64,000 nucleotides of DNA from Pyrrhosoma nymphula. Taxonomy: Eukaryota; Arthropoda; Insecta; Odonata; Coenagrionidae. The notes beneath the pieces are model-generated. The model saw nothing but the letters and a program-made list of their open reading frames with translations, was not told where the DNA came from and did not search any database. The first letter of the stretch is position 1. Each line of letters starts with the position of its first letter. Positions 22,480 to 35,429 of this stretch are shown one piece after another. Both the position numbers and the translations under genes were made by a program. The stretch lies in the NCBI GenBank assembly GCA_963573305.1, contig OY754332.1, positions 50,319,559-50,383,558 on the forward strand. Reading direction: 5' to 3'.

Positions 22480-23193
22480 CGCTAAGCGTATTAAGCTATG
22501 CGTTTGAAGCGTAATAAGGCTATGTCAATTGTTGGTATCCTCTACCGTCTGAATGAGGTTTCGGAACCGATTGCTTTAAAATCCATCTTTATCGGATGTG
22601 TACTACCCCTTCTTGAGTATTGCTCTCCCATTTGGTCAACTGCCTCCCCTACCATGCTGAAACTGCTCAACCGTCCCATCAATTTCCTTTTAGCAATAGT
22701 ACGTCATTGCATACCCCACCTCAGGCTCTCCTCACGTGAAGAAATTTCGCTCTCGCTTGGCCTATCACACCTCACTCATCGCCGACTAACTTCCGACCTC
22801 AAATATCTTCACTCCATTATGAATGGGTCCTTCCGCTCTTATGATCTCTCATTCTTTTCTATCCACATTCCTGCCATTACCACTCTTAATGTAGGGCTAT
22901 TACACAAACCCAAATTTCGTCTGTCTATTTCCCAACGATCCTCATTCTACCGATTACCTTCCCTCTTCAACTCCCTCTCCATCACTTTCCCTTCCCTTGA
23001 CCTCCTTACCTCTCGCAACAAGTTCACATCCCAACTTTTAATTTTTTTTAACCTTTCATTTTGATTGTCTCTTTTTGTGTAAATTTCTTTGTTTTATTTG
23101 TTAAATATTTTGTTTATATAATTGATTTTTTATAAAACCCAATGTAAAGGACTTAGTTGCTGTTTTTGGTGTTATATGAAATAAATAAATATT
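22480..23193 (+). mobile_element. LINE 3' fragment (C-terminal domain and tail)
   Basis: The frame 22498-23064 reads ALKSIFIGCVLPLLEYCSPI, W..ASPTMLKLLNRPINFLL, then a Ser/Leu/Phe-rich C-terminus with PSLFNSLSITFPSLD. The pattern 'SIF...LPLLEYCSPIW' followed by 'L.R..NF' is the post-RT domain of CR1/L2/I-group LINEs. The fragment ends in a 3' UTR and AAATAAATAAAT tail at about 23180-23193. It is 5'-truncated near 22480 and no RT core remains. Confidence 0.8.
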
Positions 23194-26050
23194 TAGCATT
23201 GTATCTGGCTGCCTTAATAAATCAACAATTTCTAAACAAAAACGCCAGAAGCGAATGAACACTCTATTATATGCACATAGACTGATACATAAAAAGTCGT
23301 ACGTTTTAAGAATCTTGTTAGGCAGTTCTTAATAAATTTGTTATTTTTTGTGAATATGTGTTATATATATTATTTTTTGGTATCTTTCTATCGTCTTTAA
23401 GACAAGTTGTGTCACGACATATTCAATGTCATTTCAGCTTTTCGATGAAACTACCATAGATGCCCACGTCAACAGACGTTATGCCAAATTATATTAATGT
23501 AGTTTTTACAAGCATGTGATGACATATCTACAGTTTTGGTATTCGTAAAAATAAATGAAAAACTTAATATTACCGAAGAAAATGTGTACTATTTAACTTG
23601 AAGCTCTCCTAAATAAAATTGTGAATTTGATTGAAGAAGTAATCTGTCAAAAGTGCTCAACTCCTTTCCAACACTTCCTTGGGTACAAAGATATCGAAAA
23701 TACATGTCTATTGACATAGGAGTTCGAATTTGATATACATCAAGTGGAAGTGAAGAATGAAGAGCTCCAACACTTGGCAATATTTTTGTGGAGGTTAAAA
23801 GTGGAGCTTTCGAACTAGTATACCTTACAACATGGCTTTTACAGATAACACCAGTCTACATTTTGAAACTTTTTGTCAGATGATTTATCAAAAATAGGTG
23901 TTTTTGAATCAACTTTTTATGCTGATTCTAAAAGTGACTCCCATTTTTTTCTATTACGTCAGGTTTTTACACAAAATAAGAATTATGGTTTCAAGATTTT
24001 AACTACCGTATATTAACATTACTTCACGCATTGACAATTTTTGTAACAAAAATGAATGAAGTATGAATAGCACTTCAAAAGTCACTCAACAATAGTAGCA
24101 GTAGAGCCAACCTAAGACTCATTAGCTTGGGCCAACCTAGCTTGCATTGAGAAATATCCCTCGCCCGATAATAACCCACTGGCACTTATCAATAAATCTT
24201 AGAATTTAAATTAGGTCCATTCTGAAAAACTGTACGTGATAGAAGAACTAAGAGCAGTTCTGAAATCAGCATATCATAGTTAGCTATTATCACCTAATAG
24301 TTTTCAGTCATCTGATATCGTGTAGACTAGTGTAATAAACCAAATAAGAAAGTTAACCATAGGAAGAGGTCCAGTGCAACAGATAATATTGATTTTAGAA
24401 AAGTTGGTACTTGTTTAAGTTCAGTCAAGCTTGTTATACTAGGAATGTGTAAGAAAGCAAATATTTACTTAGGCTAGCTCATGTATTCCGTGAAGAGAAT
24501 CGTATTTTGTTTATGTTGCGAACGTTTTAACAATGCCTCTTGATAGCGTCAGTGGAAAATAACTGGCAGCATTTTCTCAGTTACTTTGAATACTCACGAG
24601 GGTAGTAAAATCATTTAAGTAATTTAAAAGATAAGTATTTTTTTAAAGAACTTCAAGCATAATTGACCATGAAGTACGTAAATGATATCCAGAAAAACTG
24701 CTTTGGAAGGCGGTCATGGAGAAGATGATAGAGGCAGTAAAAACACTTTCTTTGTCAATGTTTAGCTTGTCGAGATTCCGGTGTTAAAATATGTCAACAA
24801 AATTATGCTAGTTTTCCGAAGTTATTAAAATCAATTTTTAAATTCTCTGTTGTTTTGTCAAGTTGTTATGTAGGAAAGCCCACCAAAATTGCAATCCCCC
24901 ATTTAGGAATGAGTCCCCAGAACGAGATAGTTAACTTACTTCTAAAACGTATTTTAAATTGCATTATAAATGTATCGAAAAATCAAGATTTTTTCAATTG
25001 TGCTCGACTGCACAGCATTGGCAGTCACAAAGATCAGACGTTAATAATTGCACGTTACGTAAACATTAACAGAAGTAATGTTTCGATCAAATAGATTTTC
25101 CGAAACAAAACGAGTTTCTATCAGATAGATTAGATAGATTCATGGAAATTATGGCAACTGGAAGGAACTGTACGTATTGCTTTTGCAATTGATAAGACTA
25201 GCATCGATACTATAGTTTATCTTTTAATTTATTGTTTAAGAAGTTTTAAAAATGTTTTTCACCTAGGGCCGGTCCTGCTCACTTCGAATAGAAACACGAT
25301 TGTTTAATAAAAATACGTTTAATATTTTGACGGATGTTTGCGTACTTTTTGTTTCTTTAAATATCTACTCATAAGAGAATTACTCGTCTTTCGTCCCATT
25401 TAATTTATGTCTTTCAGCCCATTTTAATCGTTAGTTTGGTCCCAATTAATATGTGGCGGAACCTCACACAATTAGTTACATTTTTGACGGTGCATTGTAA
25501 ATGGAAAGGGGCTTCTCAGGTATTGAGGTCGCAAGTGACTGACAATGAGAGACAAATCCAATCCTCAGAGATAACAATTGCAATAAAATAGTTACAAATA
25601 ACGATTAATTAATTTTTCAATATAGCAGTCTGTAAAAAAATCAACCAACAAACAAACAAAATAGATTTTGATAGTATTCCAAATGATTACACTATTTAAA
25701 AAATAAGAAAAAGACATTTATAATTTGGTATTCCACTTTATAAAAAAAGAAGTACACAGTTATTGAATCTCCAACATTTTCCAAATCGTGTCTAAACAGG
25801 TTTGATATGTTATGTATATCCCAAGGGAAGGGATGCTAAATGACGGACCACCATTTGTGGCTCTAACTGTAGCTACACCACCCCCTGGATTTTTCCATGG
25901 CTCAAACACATGTTTACCCGCTTCAAGTTATTTTGAAAACCGAGTACCAAAGTATTGCGTCCAAAATAACTTTTAAGGAACATGCAGTAGGCTAATGACT
26001 CCATGAATAAACATTTACCAATTGAAATCTTATTCCTGTTTTTCAAACTA
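23194..26050. other. AT-rich region, no gene recognised
   Basis: Scattered short frames only. The 79-residue frame at 24855-25094 has no motif I recognise and no splice or promoter context. Confidence 0.45.
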
Positions 26051-26378
26051 CAGTAGAGTCTCGATTATCCGACCTAAACCGGCCGCCGCAAGGTCGGATA
26101 AGTGAGAAGGTCGTATAACACGGGAAATAATAAAAACAATGTAAAAAAATGTTAAATTTAATTTGCACAATGAAAACTTTTCAAATACATGTGTCTTACT
26201 TACTTTATATGACGTAAAAGTAATAATATGAAAGACTGCACTTACGGCAAAGTAATTAATATGTTGTATAGAAGGTACTTACAGTACAGTGAACTACGAA
26301 ATATAAATAAATTAAAATAGTTATCATACACGGGGACGGTTGGATAACACGGAAGGTCGGATAACCGAGACTCTATTG
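26051..26378. mobile_element. pogo/Tigger-type MITE
   Basis: The left end is CAGTAGAGTCTCGATTATCC and the right end is GGATAACCGAGACTCTATTG, the TIR sequence typical of Tigger/pogo (Tc1/mariner superfamily). TA dinucleotides flank it at 26049-26050 and 26379-26380. A second inner copy of the GGTCGGATAA and ACACGG motifs occurs at each end. It is 328 bp with no transposase. Confidence 0.9.
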
Positions 26379-28755
26379 TATCCCCAACTTGAGATTGGAA
26401 CATAACTGCGAGATGAGGTCGTGTACTCAAGCTAACATAGACATCAGTATCGCTGACCGACGTTTATGCTTGAGGAAGGATTTGAGTCCACGTCCATTGG
26501 AATAGCCAAAGTGCTCGTTAGAATGTAACGCTACGGCCAAGACCAAAATGAACTCTAGTGCATGCTTCAGGAGTTCTCAAATTAAATTTACTCTTACTAT
26601 GTTTTCACTGGGACTTTCAACTTCATTAGTATTGTGAAGTGTTTTTTAAATTCAAAGTATTGCTCTAAAATGTTGCTTCAGCGGAATCATCCACTGCGGA
26701 GATGTATTTAAAAAATTTGAAATTTTAAACCATGGCTAAAATGGATCAGTGTAATGGCTAGAATGCAATTTACCTACATTTTGAAGTAAAACGGTCATTT
26801 AAATATTATGAAGGAGTTTTGCAAAGATAACAGAAAAGGTGTTTTCTTGGTAAAGCTATTTATTTTCACGTGTGCATTATTTGTAAACCTAAAGAAACCA
26901 CCACTTAACAAAACTTCAAAGTTTCAGTGTTCAAAAGCTTGAGATAAACTCTCAGAAACTGACTGAATCCGCTTTAACTCCAGATGGACGAGCTTATTGG
27001 TTTCTAAATTATTTTATTAATGATTGCATGAAATAATCACGAAGGATGAACGAACAAAATCAGACAGGTGACCATAGGGTGCAGGAGCAACATATTTGGG
27101 GTGAGATAATCTCCAAGTGAGCCGAAAGCTTACATTTATCTGTCGAGTTTAATTCTACGAAACACTTCAGGTCGTGAAGCTGTGCAAAGTGGAATATAGG
27201 GATTACAGTAACTTTTTGACTCCCGGCTTGGATGCCATATGGCTGGGGTGCCAAAAGTAAAGAAAGCAGACGCAGAGACCGCTGCACAGCAAGCAATGCA
27301 AGGTTCTTGGAAGCTTTTGCCTTTGGAAGACACTTATTAGGGTAGAGTAATAAATGCCGTTGTCATCAGTTACCTTGGATAGAACCATCGAGCACAAAAC
27401 TTTCCCCCTTGCTGCCACCGAAGGTAGCTTCTGGAATGCTTCCGCGGACGCTAATCCATGGCGGCCGCTGGCAATGTGGCCCAACGCTTATCCCCAGGCC
27501 AAACTGTCGAGCCTGGATGACGAATTGACGACTTTGTTTTGGCTAGAACGTAGTTACAATGGGTTGCGTGCATGTGAAATAACTTGTGCGTACTTTTAAA
27601 ATAGGCGATTGCTTCTGAAATTAAATTTAAATCAGTGCAGAAAGTTGCCGAATAGCTGGACGATAAAGAGAATTCAATGTTAAGATATATTTGATCAGCG
27701 ATGGTAGGGATCAATGGGTAGTAACTCAAGCAAATTGTGAAATTCCGGGTTTTAGCGAAGGCTTTTGCTGCCAGCTGTTTCCCAATGAGCTTCAAAATTG
27801 AATGTAGTGGATACAAAAATTACGTGACAGAATGTATGCATGTTCAACAATCCTATTTTATTCGTGAAAATGTATTGTTTGTTTCCAATTTTCTATTGAC
27901 ACTCCTTTGAATACTTAACTTTAAGTATATCTACTTTCACAACTCTAATCCCTTCCAGAAGCCTCTAAATTCCTGGTTACACTGGTCAACCATATTTTTG
28001 TTACTAGGAATGTGATGGGTGTTCTAAGCCAAGTCGATGGTGCTGATTCGAAAATGAAATCAGATTTTTACTTTCTGGCTCACAATCAGTTTTTTTGTGA
28101 TACGCTAATACATTTTTCCAAAATTCCTTCAAAACGCGGAGGATTGCTTACTCAGCAGTAGCTGATTCCCTTGTTCTGGAGACCTAATAGTTGAAAAAAG
28201 GTCAAAATATGTCCATGGAATTCTCATACTGAAGTTATAAACTAAATTCCACTTCCAACAACCCAGCTCGTGAGAGCGGTGTGGTAATATTGCCAATGAA
28301 CCATACCCGAGCACGTAGAATCGTGTACATTCTAAGGTTTCGGGCTGTACTTTGTGGAATTTCAACATTTAGAAAAAAGAGCACATTGTAATTCCACACT
28401 ATAATGTATTTTGACTAACGTGGAGAGGAGCCGAGGAGGGAATCAGTCTTTGGATGTCGCACGAGTGCGGGAGTTGTGTTTGGTGTAACGCCAATGGTAC
28501 AATGGATAATAAAAACTGAAAATCCTTAAGGCGTTCCAGTTTTTCCAATTTTCCAGTTTTCTTTCTCTTTATGGACATCCCAGAGCCCAACCTTCATAGG
28601 CGGCTTACATGTGCGATAACAAAGTGTTCATTTTCAAAACATAGAATCATGTTGCGACTTGCGTCGCAGCATAGAGTTCTCACGAGTTGGGAAGTGACAG
28701 TTGTTATTAATCTTGATTCGGAAAGTCTTGTGCTGTGTTAATCCAGAAGAAAAAC
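26379..28755. other. Unassigned region with a dense cluster of minus-strand frames
   Basis: Three overlapping minus-strand frames lie at 27060-27484 and one plus frame at 27354-27599. None has a domain I recognise, and they shift between frames, which could mean a decayed gene. No TIR or SINE head was seen. Confidence 0.35.
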
Positions 28756-30423
28756 ATGCCTCGTGCGTGTGTATATGGCACTGATTCTTGTTGTTATATC
28801 TGCGGAGTGTTTACTCTGAAATCACAACATCGCAACTGCGACTTACTCCGCTTGTGAAGTAGTGCTACGAACATTATTTCAGATATAAAGTAGGTGACCA
28901 AGATAAAAAATGGGCTCCTTACATCTGCTGCTTGACATGTGTTAGCCTTCTGCCAGGCTGGTGAAAAGGGCCACGTCACACGTTCCCATGATTTAGAGAG
29001 AAACGACGGATCATAGAAAAGTTTGTTATTTCTGTATGACAGAAATAGCTGGAATCACTTCGAAAACAAAGCACACTGAGCATTAACCAAATATACCATC
29101 TGCTACGAGGCCTGTGTGTCACAGTGCATAACTGCCGGTACCAAAGCCTCCGCTAAATATGACAATGAGTGATGATGAATTTGGTGACAAACAGTGAGGA
29201 GATACAGAATGAGGATGAAGGAAATCTTCATGCCGACGCAGCATTTCAAGAGGTCTGTTCATCAAAGGAGCTACAAATTTTCTCACAAGGGTATCTCAGT
29301 GATCTCGTACGTGATTTAAAGTTGTCTAAACAACAGTCTGAGCTTTTAGCTTCTCGATTAAAAGGATGTAATCTTCTAGATCATGATACGAAAGGAATGT
29401 ATTTCGAAACCGCCATACAATATTTTCAGATTACTTCTCCCATGAAGGTGACATCGTTTTTTTTGTAATTATATCATATCCGTTATGGATACTCAGAGAA
29501 CACAGTGTAGATGAGTGGCGTCTGTTCATTGATTCAATTAAAGTTAGTGTAAAAGCAGTACTTCTGCACATTGGAAACAAATTTCCATCCATACCGATTG
29601 ATCATGCAGTTAACCTGAAGGAGACATGAGAACTTGAAACTGCTTTTGACACTTATTGAATATGAGAAGCATAGTAAAAAATATGTGGAGATATCAAAGT
29701 ACCTGCAATTCTGCTTGGCCTGCAGGTCAGGTACGCAACGTACTGCTGCTTTCTATGCAAGTGGGACAGCAGAGACAGGAAAAACAACTCTTCTGGAAAA
29801 AACGGACTACTCGCAATGCACTAACTGCCTGGAGAGAAAAATGTGGCGAAATCTCATCTTGTTTACCCAGAAACTTGTGTATCTGCATCCACTGCTCTTA
29901 AAATTGGGACACGTGCCATGCGCAAAACATCTTGTAGATTCATATACTTACAACAAACATGCCTCAAGATCAGCGATGCCAAAATTAAGGAAGGAAGGAA
30001 TTTGTGGTTCCAAATTTGAGAATTAATGAATAATAAAAATTTAATTGAACTATTAAGTAATTAAAAAAATAGCATGGCTGTCTTTTAAAAGTATCTGCAA
30101 GAAATGTTTAGGCAATGCGAAGGCCGAAAGGGGAAGATTTAAGGCCGAAAGTTATCGTGATATTGTACAAGAATTGCTGAGATCATCACCGCATGGGATG
30201 TAATATGTCACTGAAACTGCATTTCTTGAACGAATATTTGGACTTCTTCCCGGATAACCTTGGCGCCGTTAGCGATGAGCATGGTGAACGTTTTCAACAG
30301 GATATTTCACAAATGAAAAAGCGGCATCAAGGAAAATTGAATGCTGCAGTGCTGTCCGACTACTGCTGGACCTTACAAGACGCTCCGGAGGCAAAGTGTC
30401 GTAGGAAATCGGGAATGAAATAA
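28756..30423 (+). pseudogene. Decayed gene of an unnamed repetitive protein family
   Basis: Pieces of one protein run through all three plus frames. The start is MPRACVYGTDSCCYICGVFT (28756), with a CxxC. Then come GDQDKKWAPYICCLTCVSLL, CYFCMTEIAGITSKTKHTEH (29023 on, another CxxC), PNIPSATRPVCHSA, DDEFGD, LSDLVRDLKLSKQQSELLAS, WRLFIDSIKVSVKAVLLHIG, FPSIPIDHAVNLKE, CFLCKWDSRDR, ALKIGTRAM, and finally MGCNMSLKLHFLNEYLDFFP, LGAVSDEHGERFQQDI and SDYCWTL..APEAK to TGA. I recall this order of blocks from multicopy 'uncharacterized' predicted proteins of arthropods and hydra. Their function is not known to me, and the Cys pairs suggest zinc binding. At least five frameshifts and several in-frame stops disable it. 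Confidence 0.7.
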
Positions 30424-31089
30424 TGCTAGGTATTTTTTCTTAACTTGAATTTACTTTTATGTTATTTATTTCTTTATTCTGTCAAGTAATTACACTTTTT
30501 TGACCTTTTATGTTTGGAATTTACGCCTTCCCCCTCGGGTAAATCTAGAAAGAACCTAATAAAAAATAAGGAAGTTCACCGTCTTATTCTCAGAGGACTT
30601 AGTAGGGGAAACGTTCCTCTGCACGTTTTATTATATGCGTGATGTGTTTCCCATAAAAAGTATTTTAATTCCAATGAGTGCGTAGTCTGGGGCGGTGACG
30701 CAGAAACTAACTCGAATTTTTTGAAAAAGTCAGTTTTTAAAATTTGTTGTGCCCTGGGCCTCCCGGCCCTGAGCCTGCATGGAGGGAAAAATTGCATTGG
30801 CTTTGAAACCTTAAATCATGGCCAGTATCTTGATTTTTGATTCGTTGTTCCACGATAATTAGGATGGGAGCAGTGCATGTTTTTTTTTACAAATATTTCA
30901 TATAAATTGGATAATCCAGGATTTTGTTTTGGGTTTTCCGGGTGTCTCGTGAAAACTAGGACTGATGGGTGAAAACCACTTACATATTTGAATTCAGCGT
31001 AAGAAGTCCAATTAGGACCAGGTATTTTCCTTCGTGTGAGGGAAAAAAAGTTTCTTTTTGTAAACCATTGTAATCTGAAAATAACAAGT
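30424..31089. other. Unassigned region
   Basis: Follows the pseudogene. No motif-bearing frame or repeat end was recognised. Confidence 0.4.
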
Positions 31090-31460
31090 ATCGGGTTGGT
31101 ATGTCGAATAGGGTACTGACGTCTCATCACTAGAGTCGGGGATTGAATCCCGGTGGTGGCGGAGATTTTGAGAGGAATCTCGATTTCGATACAATGTCGA
31201 TGGCACTTCAAGAATAGTGCTCCGTCCGTCGAATGGGAAATTTAACTGTAATCCCCGTGGTGCCTTTCGTTAAGATGTGACCAACGTCGACGCCGGGTTT
31301 CTCTCCACCATTCCTCCATTTTTCACATAATCTCTCCCTTTACCAACCTATCCACAAGGGTCCACTGGAACTCGCCAACTTTTACGACCGCGAGGAAGGG
31401 TTGGGAAAAGGTTCACCAATCCCTACACGCGAACTGTACAACTTACCCTTCCAGTAATAA
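31090..31460 (+). mobile_element. tRNA-derived SINE
   Basis: GGTTGGTATGTCGAATAGGG (A-box region) and GGGGATTGAATCCC (B box, about 31137-31150) are spaced as in a tRNA head. A tRNA-unrelated body with Ser/Pro-codon-like CT-rich DNA runs to about 31460. There is no A-rich tail or duplication. The 3' limit is uncertain. Confidence 0.6.
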
Positions 31461-31464
31461 TTAA

Positions 31465-31504
31465 CTGCTCATTTGTAGTTTGTATACAAACTACAAATGA
31501 GCAG
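31465..31504. repeat. Perfect 40-bp palindrome without spacer
   Basis: CTGCTCATTTGTAGTTTGTA is followed immediately by its exact reverse complement. It can form a cruciform or a 20-bp hairpin. It sits at the end of the SINE body. Confidence 0.95.
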
Positions 31505-32089
31505 TGCTGGACACGTAAGTGTCCGTGTACATTATTTACTATCGGCGATGGCGCTGCTTATTCTCGTTTTAAAGGGCTTTCAACTTACTCTAGGTTGCAA
31601 AAAATGCTAAATCTTTCCAAGTCTGCTTCAGGAGTTCATAGAGCGTTTGATGAAATAGAAGTGAAAACCATAAAAACGGGACCTATTTAATAAAAAATGA
31701 TTAAGAAAATGGAATAATAATTTTTTGCAGTCATATAAACCTCAAGAACTTGTGTGAAAAAGAAATAGTTTTAATGTATGGTACTTACGGGTTGCTTTGG
31801 AAGGCGCTGCTTTTCCCTGTATGTACACTACTAGACACAGGACACGATTTTGTCGAATCTTTCTTATAGAAATTCAGTACGGAATGAGTTGCGGTTGCTG
31901 TTGGTCAGTTCGAGGCTGTATACCTGGAGGAGGTATAGGGACTCTACCTATGGTCAGCGGGGCGGCTGCTGTTGGCGAGTTCGTGTGCGGCGGTATGGGG
32001 GCCGTGATGCATCAGTCTTCGATTGCCCAAATGATTTGTCGGGTGGCCTCCCAACTAGCCAACCGGGAAATGACAAGAGTTTGGCATGA

Positions 32090-33310
32090 TCGGGAGACGT
32101 TTGGAGGCAGCCGTCACCGCCCGAGTCGGGAGCATCCAAGACGTCGGCGGCGGCGCACGGCAAAGAGCCGTTTATTCACTCGCGTCGGCGTGCGACCTCC
32201 CCCGACCCCTCTCTCGGCCCCCCGCCCACCCCTAGAAACCCGTGGGGGGCGGTCAGATTAGCGCTTGCCCACACCTCGTGCGCTCCCTCGCGGCAGCACT
32301 TCCAAAAGGGACCCGTGGGGATCGCGACCGCTACGGGATCCTCAGACGGAACCCCTGCCCCTCGCCTCATGGAGACCAAAACCCACCATCTCTCCCCCAC
32401 CCGCCCCCCAGCCGGTCCTCCCCCCGCCCCCCGGAGGGACTCCCTCCGCCCCCCGCGGCGACGCAAAGCCCCCGCGGCCGTCTTTCCGTGTAATCGCCGT
32501 CGCAGGAGACGCAGGGCGTGCGGGGTGGGCGTCGGTGGGAGTGGGGCGGGAGGGGAGGGGCGGAGGGGGCGGCGCGGCGTCGGGGTGTGGCGTCTTACCG
32601 CGCCACGGCGGTCCAACTTGGAATCAATAGGAGGGCGGCGGTGGAGGGAGGAGAGGCTGCGCCATTCCGCCCGCGGTGCCTCGACCGATCGCCACGTGAC
32701 GACGACCGACGACGCCACCGCCGGACGAGGATGCTGCCGCTGGCCACGCTGCCTCCGCTTCGTCTTCCTCGCTCTTGACGGCGCGGCCGAGGATCAAGGT
32801 GAGTCTTGCAAGGCGCGCGTGTGGATACCGCGGAGAGGCGAGGGCCCCCGCCCCCTTTTGGCCGCATGCCGGTCGCCCTCGCGGCCGCCGCCCCCCCGTG
32901 CGCCGGCATCGCCCCGCCCCTGCGGCCGCTCGCCGCCTACGGCCACTCGGGAGGGCGGAAGGCCCGCGGGCGGAATCCGCCGACTGTACCGTGGGGCGAG
33001 GAGGAGGAACGTGGTCGTTGGGGAGAGTGTTTACCAATTGTCGCTCGAGTAGTTCGTCCACCGCATGGCCGGGGTAACGCCTTCTGGTGGATGTCGCGAC
33101 GCGCACTGAAATGTTTCTGGCATACGATTAAACATGAAAGAGCCGTAAGTCAGAAAATGTTTTCGACTCCTCAGTTCGCACGAGCCGCCGCCACCTCGGA
33201 TGAAAACAAAGAGCGCGAGGATCATGTGGCCAGAAGGGAGGGGTTGGGGGTATTTACGATTCATCGTAGGGGTAACACCCCCGCCCGCATGGTGACGAGG
33301 GAAAGGTGAA
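32090..33310. promoter_or_regulatory. CpG-rich block, possible promoter and first exon
   Basis: Strikingly rich in CG dinucleotides compared with the AT-rich flanks. Long overlapping frames on both strands (for example 32315-33052 + and 32176-32718 -) are Arg/Pro/Gly/Ala-rich and are what any GC-rich, stop-poor DNA yields. On the + strand GATCAAG followed by GTGAGT at 32799 is a good splice donor, and Pro/Arg frames run into it. A promoter with a 5' UTR exon is therefore possible. No TATA box or known protein was recognised. Confidence 0.4.
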
Positions 33311-34049
33311 ATTTAGTGCGAGAGTTGTGGGGTTTCTAATTCCCAGTCACTTGCTCCCAGTTTACTTATTGTGTGCTAAGAAAAACCTTTTAAAAACCCT
33401 ATTGCTCAGCTATATTAATTTCACTCATATTTGGTAACATTTTCTCAATAGGAGGTAAAAATAGAGGTATTTGTTGGTTTATTCCAGTTATCAAGGGGTT
33501 ATGCTTCTAAATTCTCCCCGTAAACTAAATATTTCGTGGCAAATATTTTTCTGAATAATAGAATGAGATTTTGCGTGTATAAAATAAACATGTTACAGCA
33601 TTTTTCTGCTGATATGTCCAGATGTTAAAATTAATATTATTGTTTCAAATACTGTTTCCATTTTCAACCCGCCGCAACGTGATAAACGCATTTGACTCCA
33701 AGTATTTTAGTGTTTACATTACTGGCATTGAACGCATGTCCGTATTCCTTATGAGTAATCGAATTATAAATAACTCTTCCTAAAATATTCGGATGTGAAA
33801 CTTAAGGAATTGATTTTCTAGTGGCAGAAAATTGAGCAGGGATTACAGCAACAAAAATTTCAAATCTTTAAATTCATAGTTTTTGGCTTCTTTAATTTTG
33901 TTCATTTTAATTTTTTAAATCTTGGTGTTAACTCATTTCCCCAGGCGATTTTCGCATTTAAAAATGACGCATTTTTTTCAACTGAAACTATCAAGTGCTC
34001 TCATTTCATTCCTCAAACAATATTAATATCAAGGTTTCTTTGGAAGGAT
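33311..34049. other. AT-rich region, nothing recognised
   Basis: No frame of note and no repeat end identified. Confidence 0.5.
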
Positions 34050-34140
34050 AAGAATAAGAATAAGTTTATTTCACCCAAAAGATATACACAATTTTAACAA
34101 ATCAAAATGAGGGTGAAACTAGGCACCCCAGAAGAAATAG
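34050..34140 (-). mobile_element. LINE 3' tail fragment
   Basis: On the minus strand a short 3' UTR (GGGTGCCTAGTTTCACCC and onwards) ends GAAATAAACTTATTCTTATTC with TTCTTA repeats, a pattern typical of LINE 3' ends. No coding portion remains. Confidence 0.55.
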
Positions 34141-34965
34141 TTTCTTGTTAATAGACATTGCAATGATAAAATCCTTCCCGTCGTGTTGACTTGAAGCTAA
34201 ATATCAAGAGCTTCAGTGACTGTTTTCCTTGGCCGTGATTCATTTCATCGACTGTTTATATAGAATGAGATCTCCGCGTACGAAAAGCTGTCTCATGAAT
34301 GTATTGATTTCATCGCTAAACCGCTGTTCTTCTAATATAAATTTATCCGTGGCTTAGCATTCGTCCTCTCTCCGTTTTGTCATAGTTGTTGAATTTATAA
34401 CACCTTGAGTAAAGAATACAGTCCAATTGGTATTGACAACGATTATTTTCAACTAGAAACACAATAAACAGGCACGTATTGTCACAATAAGATTTATACG
34501 ACCAGAAACAAGGTCATCGGAGAATGCCGCAATGGTGTGGTAGCCGAGGGGCGTGAGGGGCTACGCGGCAATTGCTTGATCCCATGCCATCGGGCCCGTG
34601 CTGCGACCGGGCGGGTAGCCGTGTCGCTGAAAGCCTCTCTTTCCTCCCCTTTACCCCCTCTCCCTCCCCCCCAGACCAATGTTCATTAAAAGCTGTTAAT
34701 AAGTAGGCGTTTCACGATTAATGATTGTCGAGTACGACACGCAACTGTTTAGGCAAATCTTCTACCCTATAAAAAGACGAGCCGAGAAAACAGGAATAAT
34801 TTCGCTTCCGCATTTGATTATTCGTGTATTTTTACTTTCATTCATTGTTGTTGACGTTGTTGCTGACATTGCCGTTGTTTTACTTACATTTTTCATTGAC
34901 CCGAATTTTAGGACTTTTCTTGCACCCATGATTTCTATATTTTTATGACTGTGTGCGTATTCAGA

Positions 34966-35170
34966 TGTGCGGTAGCTTAGAGCGCAGAGCACTCCGTTCC
35001 GATCGGAGAGGGCCCTGGGTTCAACTCCGGATGATGCTCCTTGATGTTCTGACCAAATCTCATTCATTGCCAATTTCTGGGTTCCGTAAACTTCTTGGAC
35101 ATGTTAAACGGAATCGGCCCCCCTCACAACATTTTCATAAGTTCGCCATCGTGCTCGGGTTAGCTTGGAG
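34966..35170 (+). mobile_element. tRNA-Arg-like SINE
   Basis: GCGGTAGCTTAGAGCGCAGA forms the D-arm region. CTCCG and CGGAG enclose a 7-nt loop TTCCGAT (anticodon CCG). GGGTTCAACTCC supplies the B box. The acceptor ends do not pair, so it is a SINE or pseudo-tRNA rather than a working tRNA. The body extends past 35100 without a clear tail. Confidence 0.6.
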
Positions 35171-35429
35171 ATCACAAATCGTGATAAGCTTACAGTTTAA
35201 AATAGTTGTCGGTGTTGGGGGCAATATGGAGGTTGGCGTTGGCTTCGAAAGTTGTTGAACAAGCTGAGAAAGGAACGATAAATTACATAAAAAATATAAT
35301 GGAGTGTACCTAGATGTGCACTTGTGTATCGTCCGTGGAAATGAAATTTGGAACCTAAGAACATGATGGTTGTTATGTACACTGTAATTATTTTAATATT
35401 CTTTTGCTATTGTTGCACCCTTCAATCGC

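Noticed and set aside
27060..27484. Cluster of minus-strand frames as a host gene
   Set aside because: No recognised domain, no consistent frame and no convincing splice sites; left as unassigned.
32176..33309. Long Arg/Pro/Gly-rich frames on both strands (up to 245 residues)
   Set aside because: GC-rich DNA lacks stops; frames overlap on opposite strands and have no domain or consistent codon pattern.
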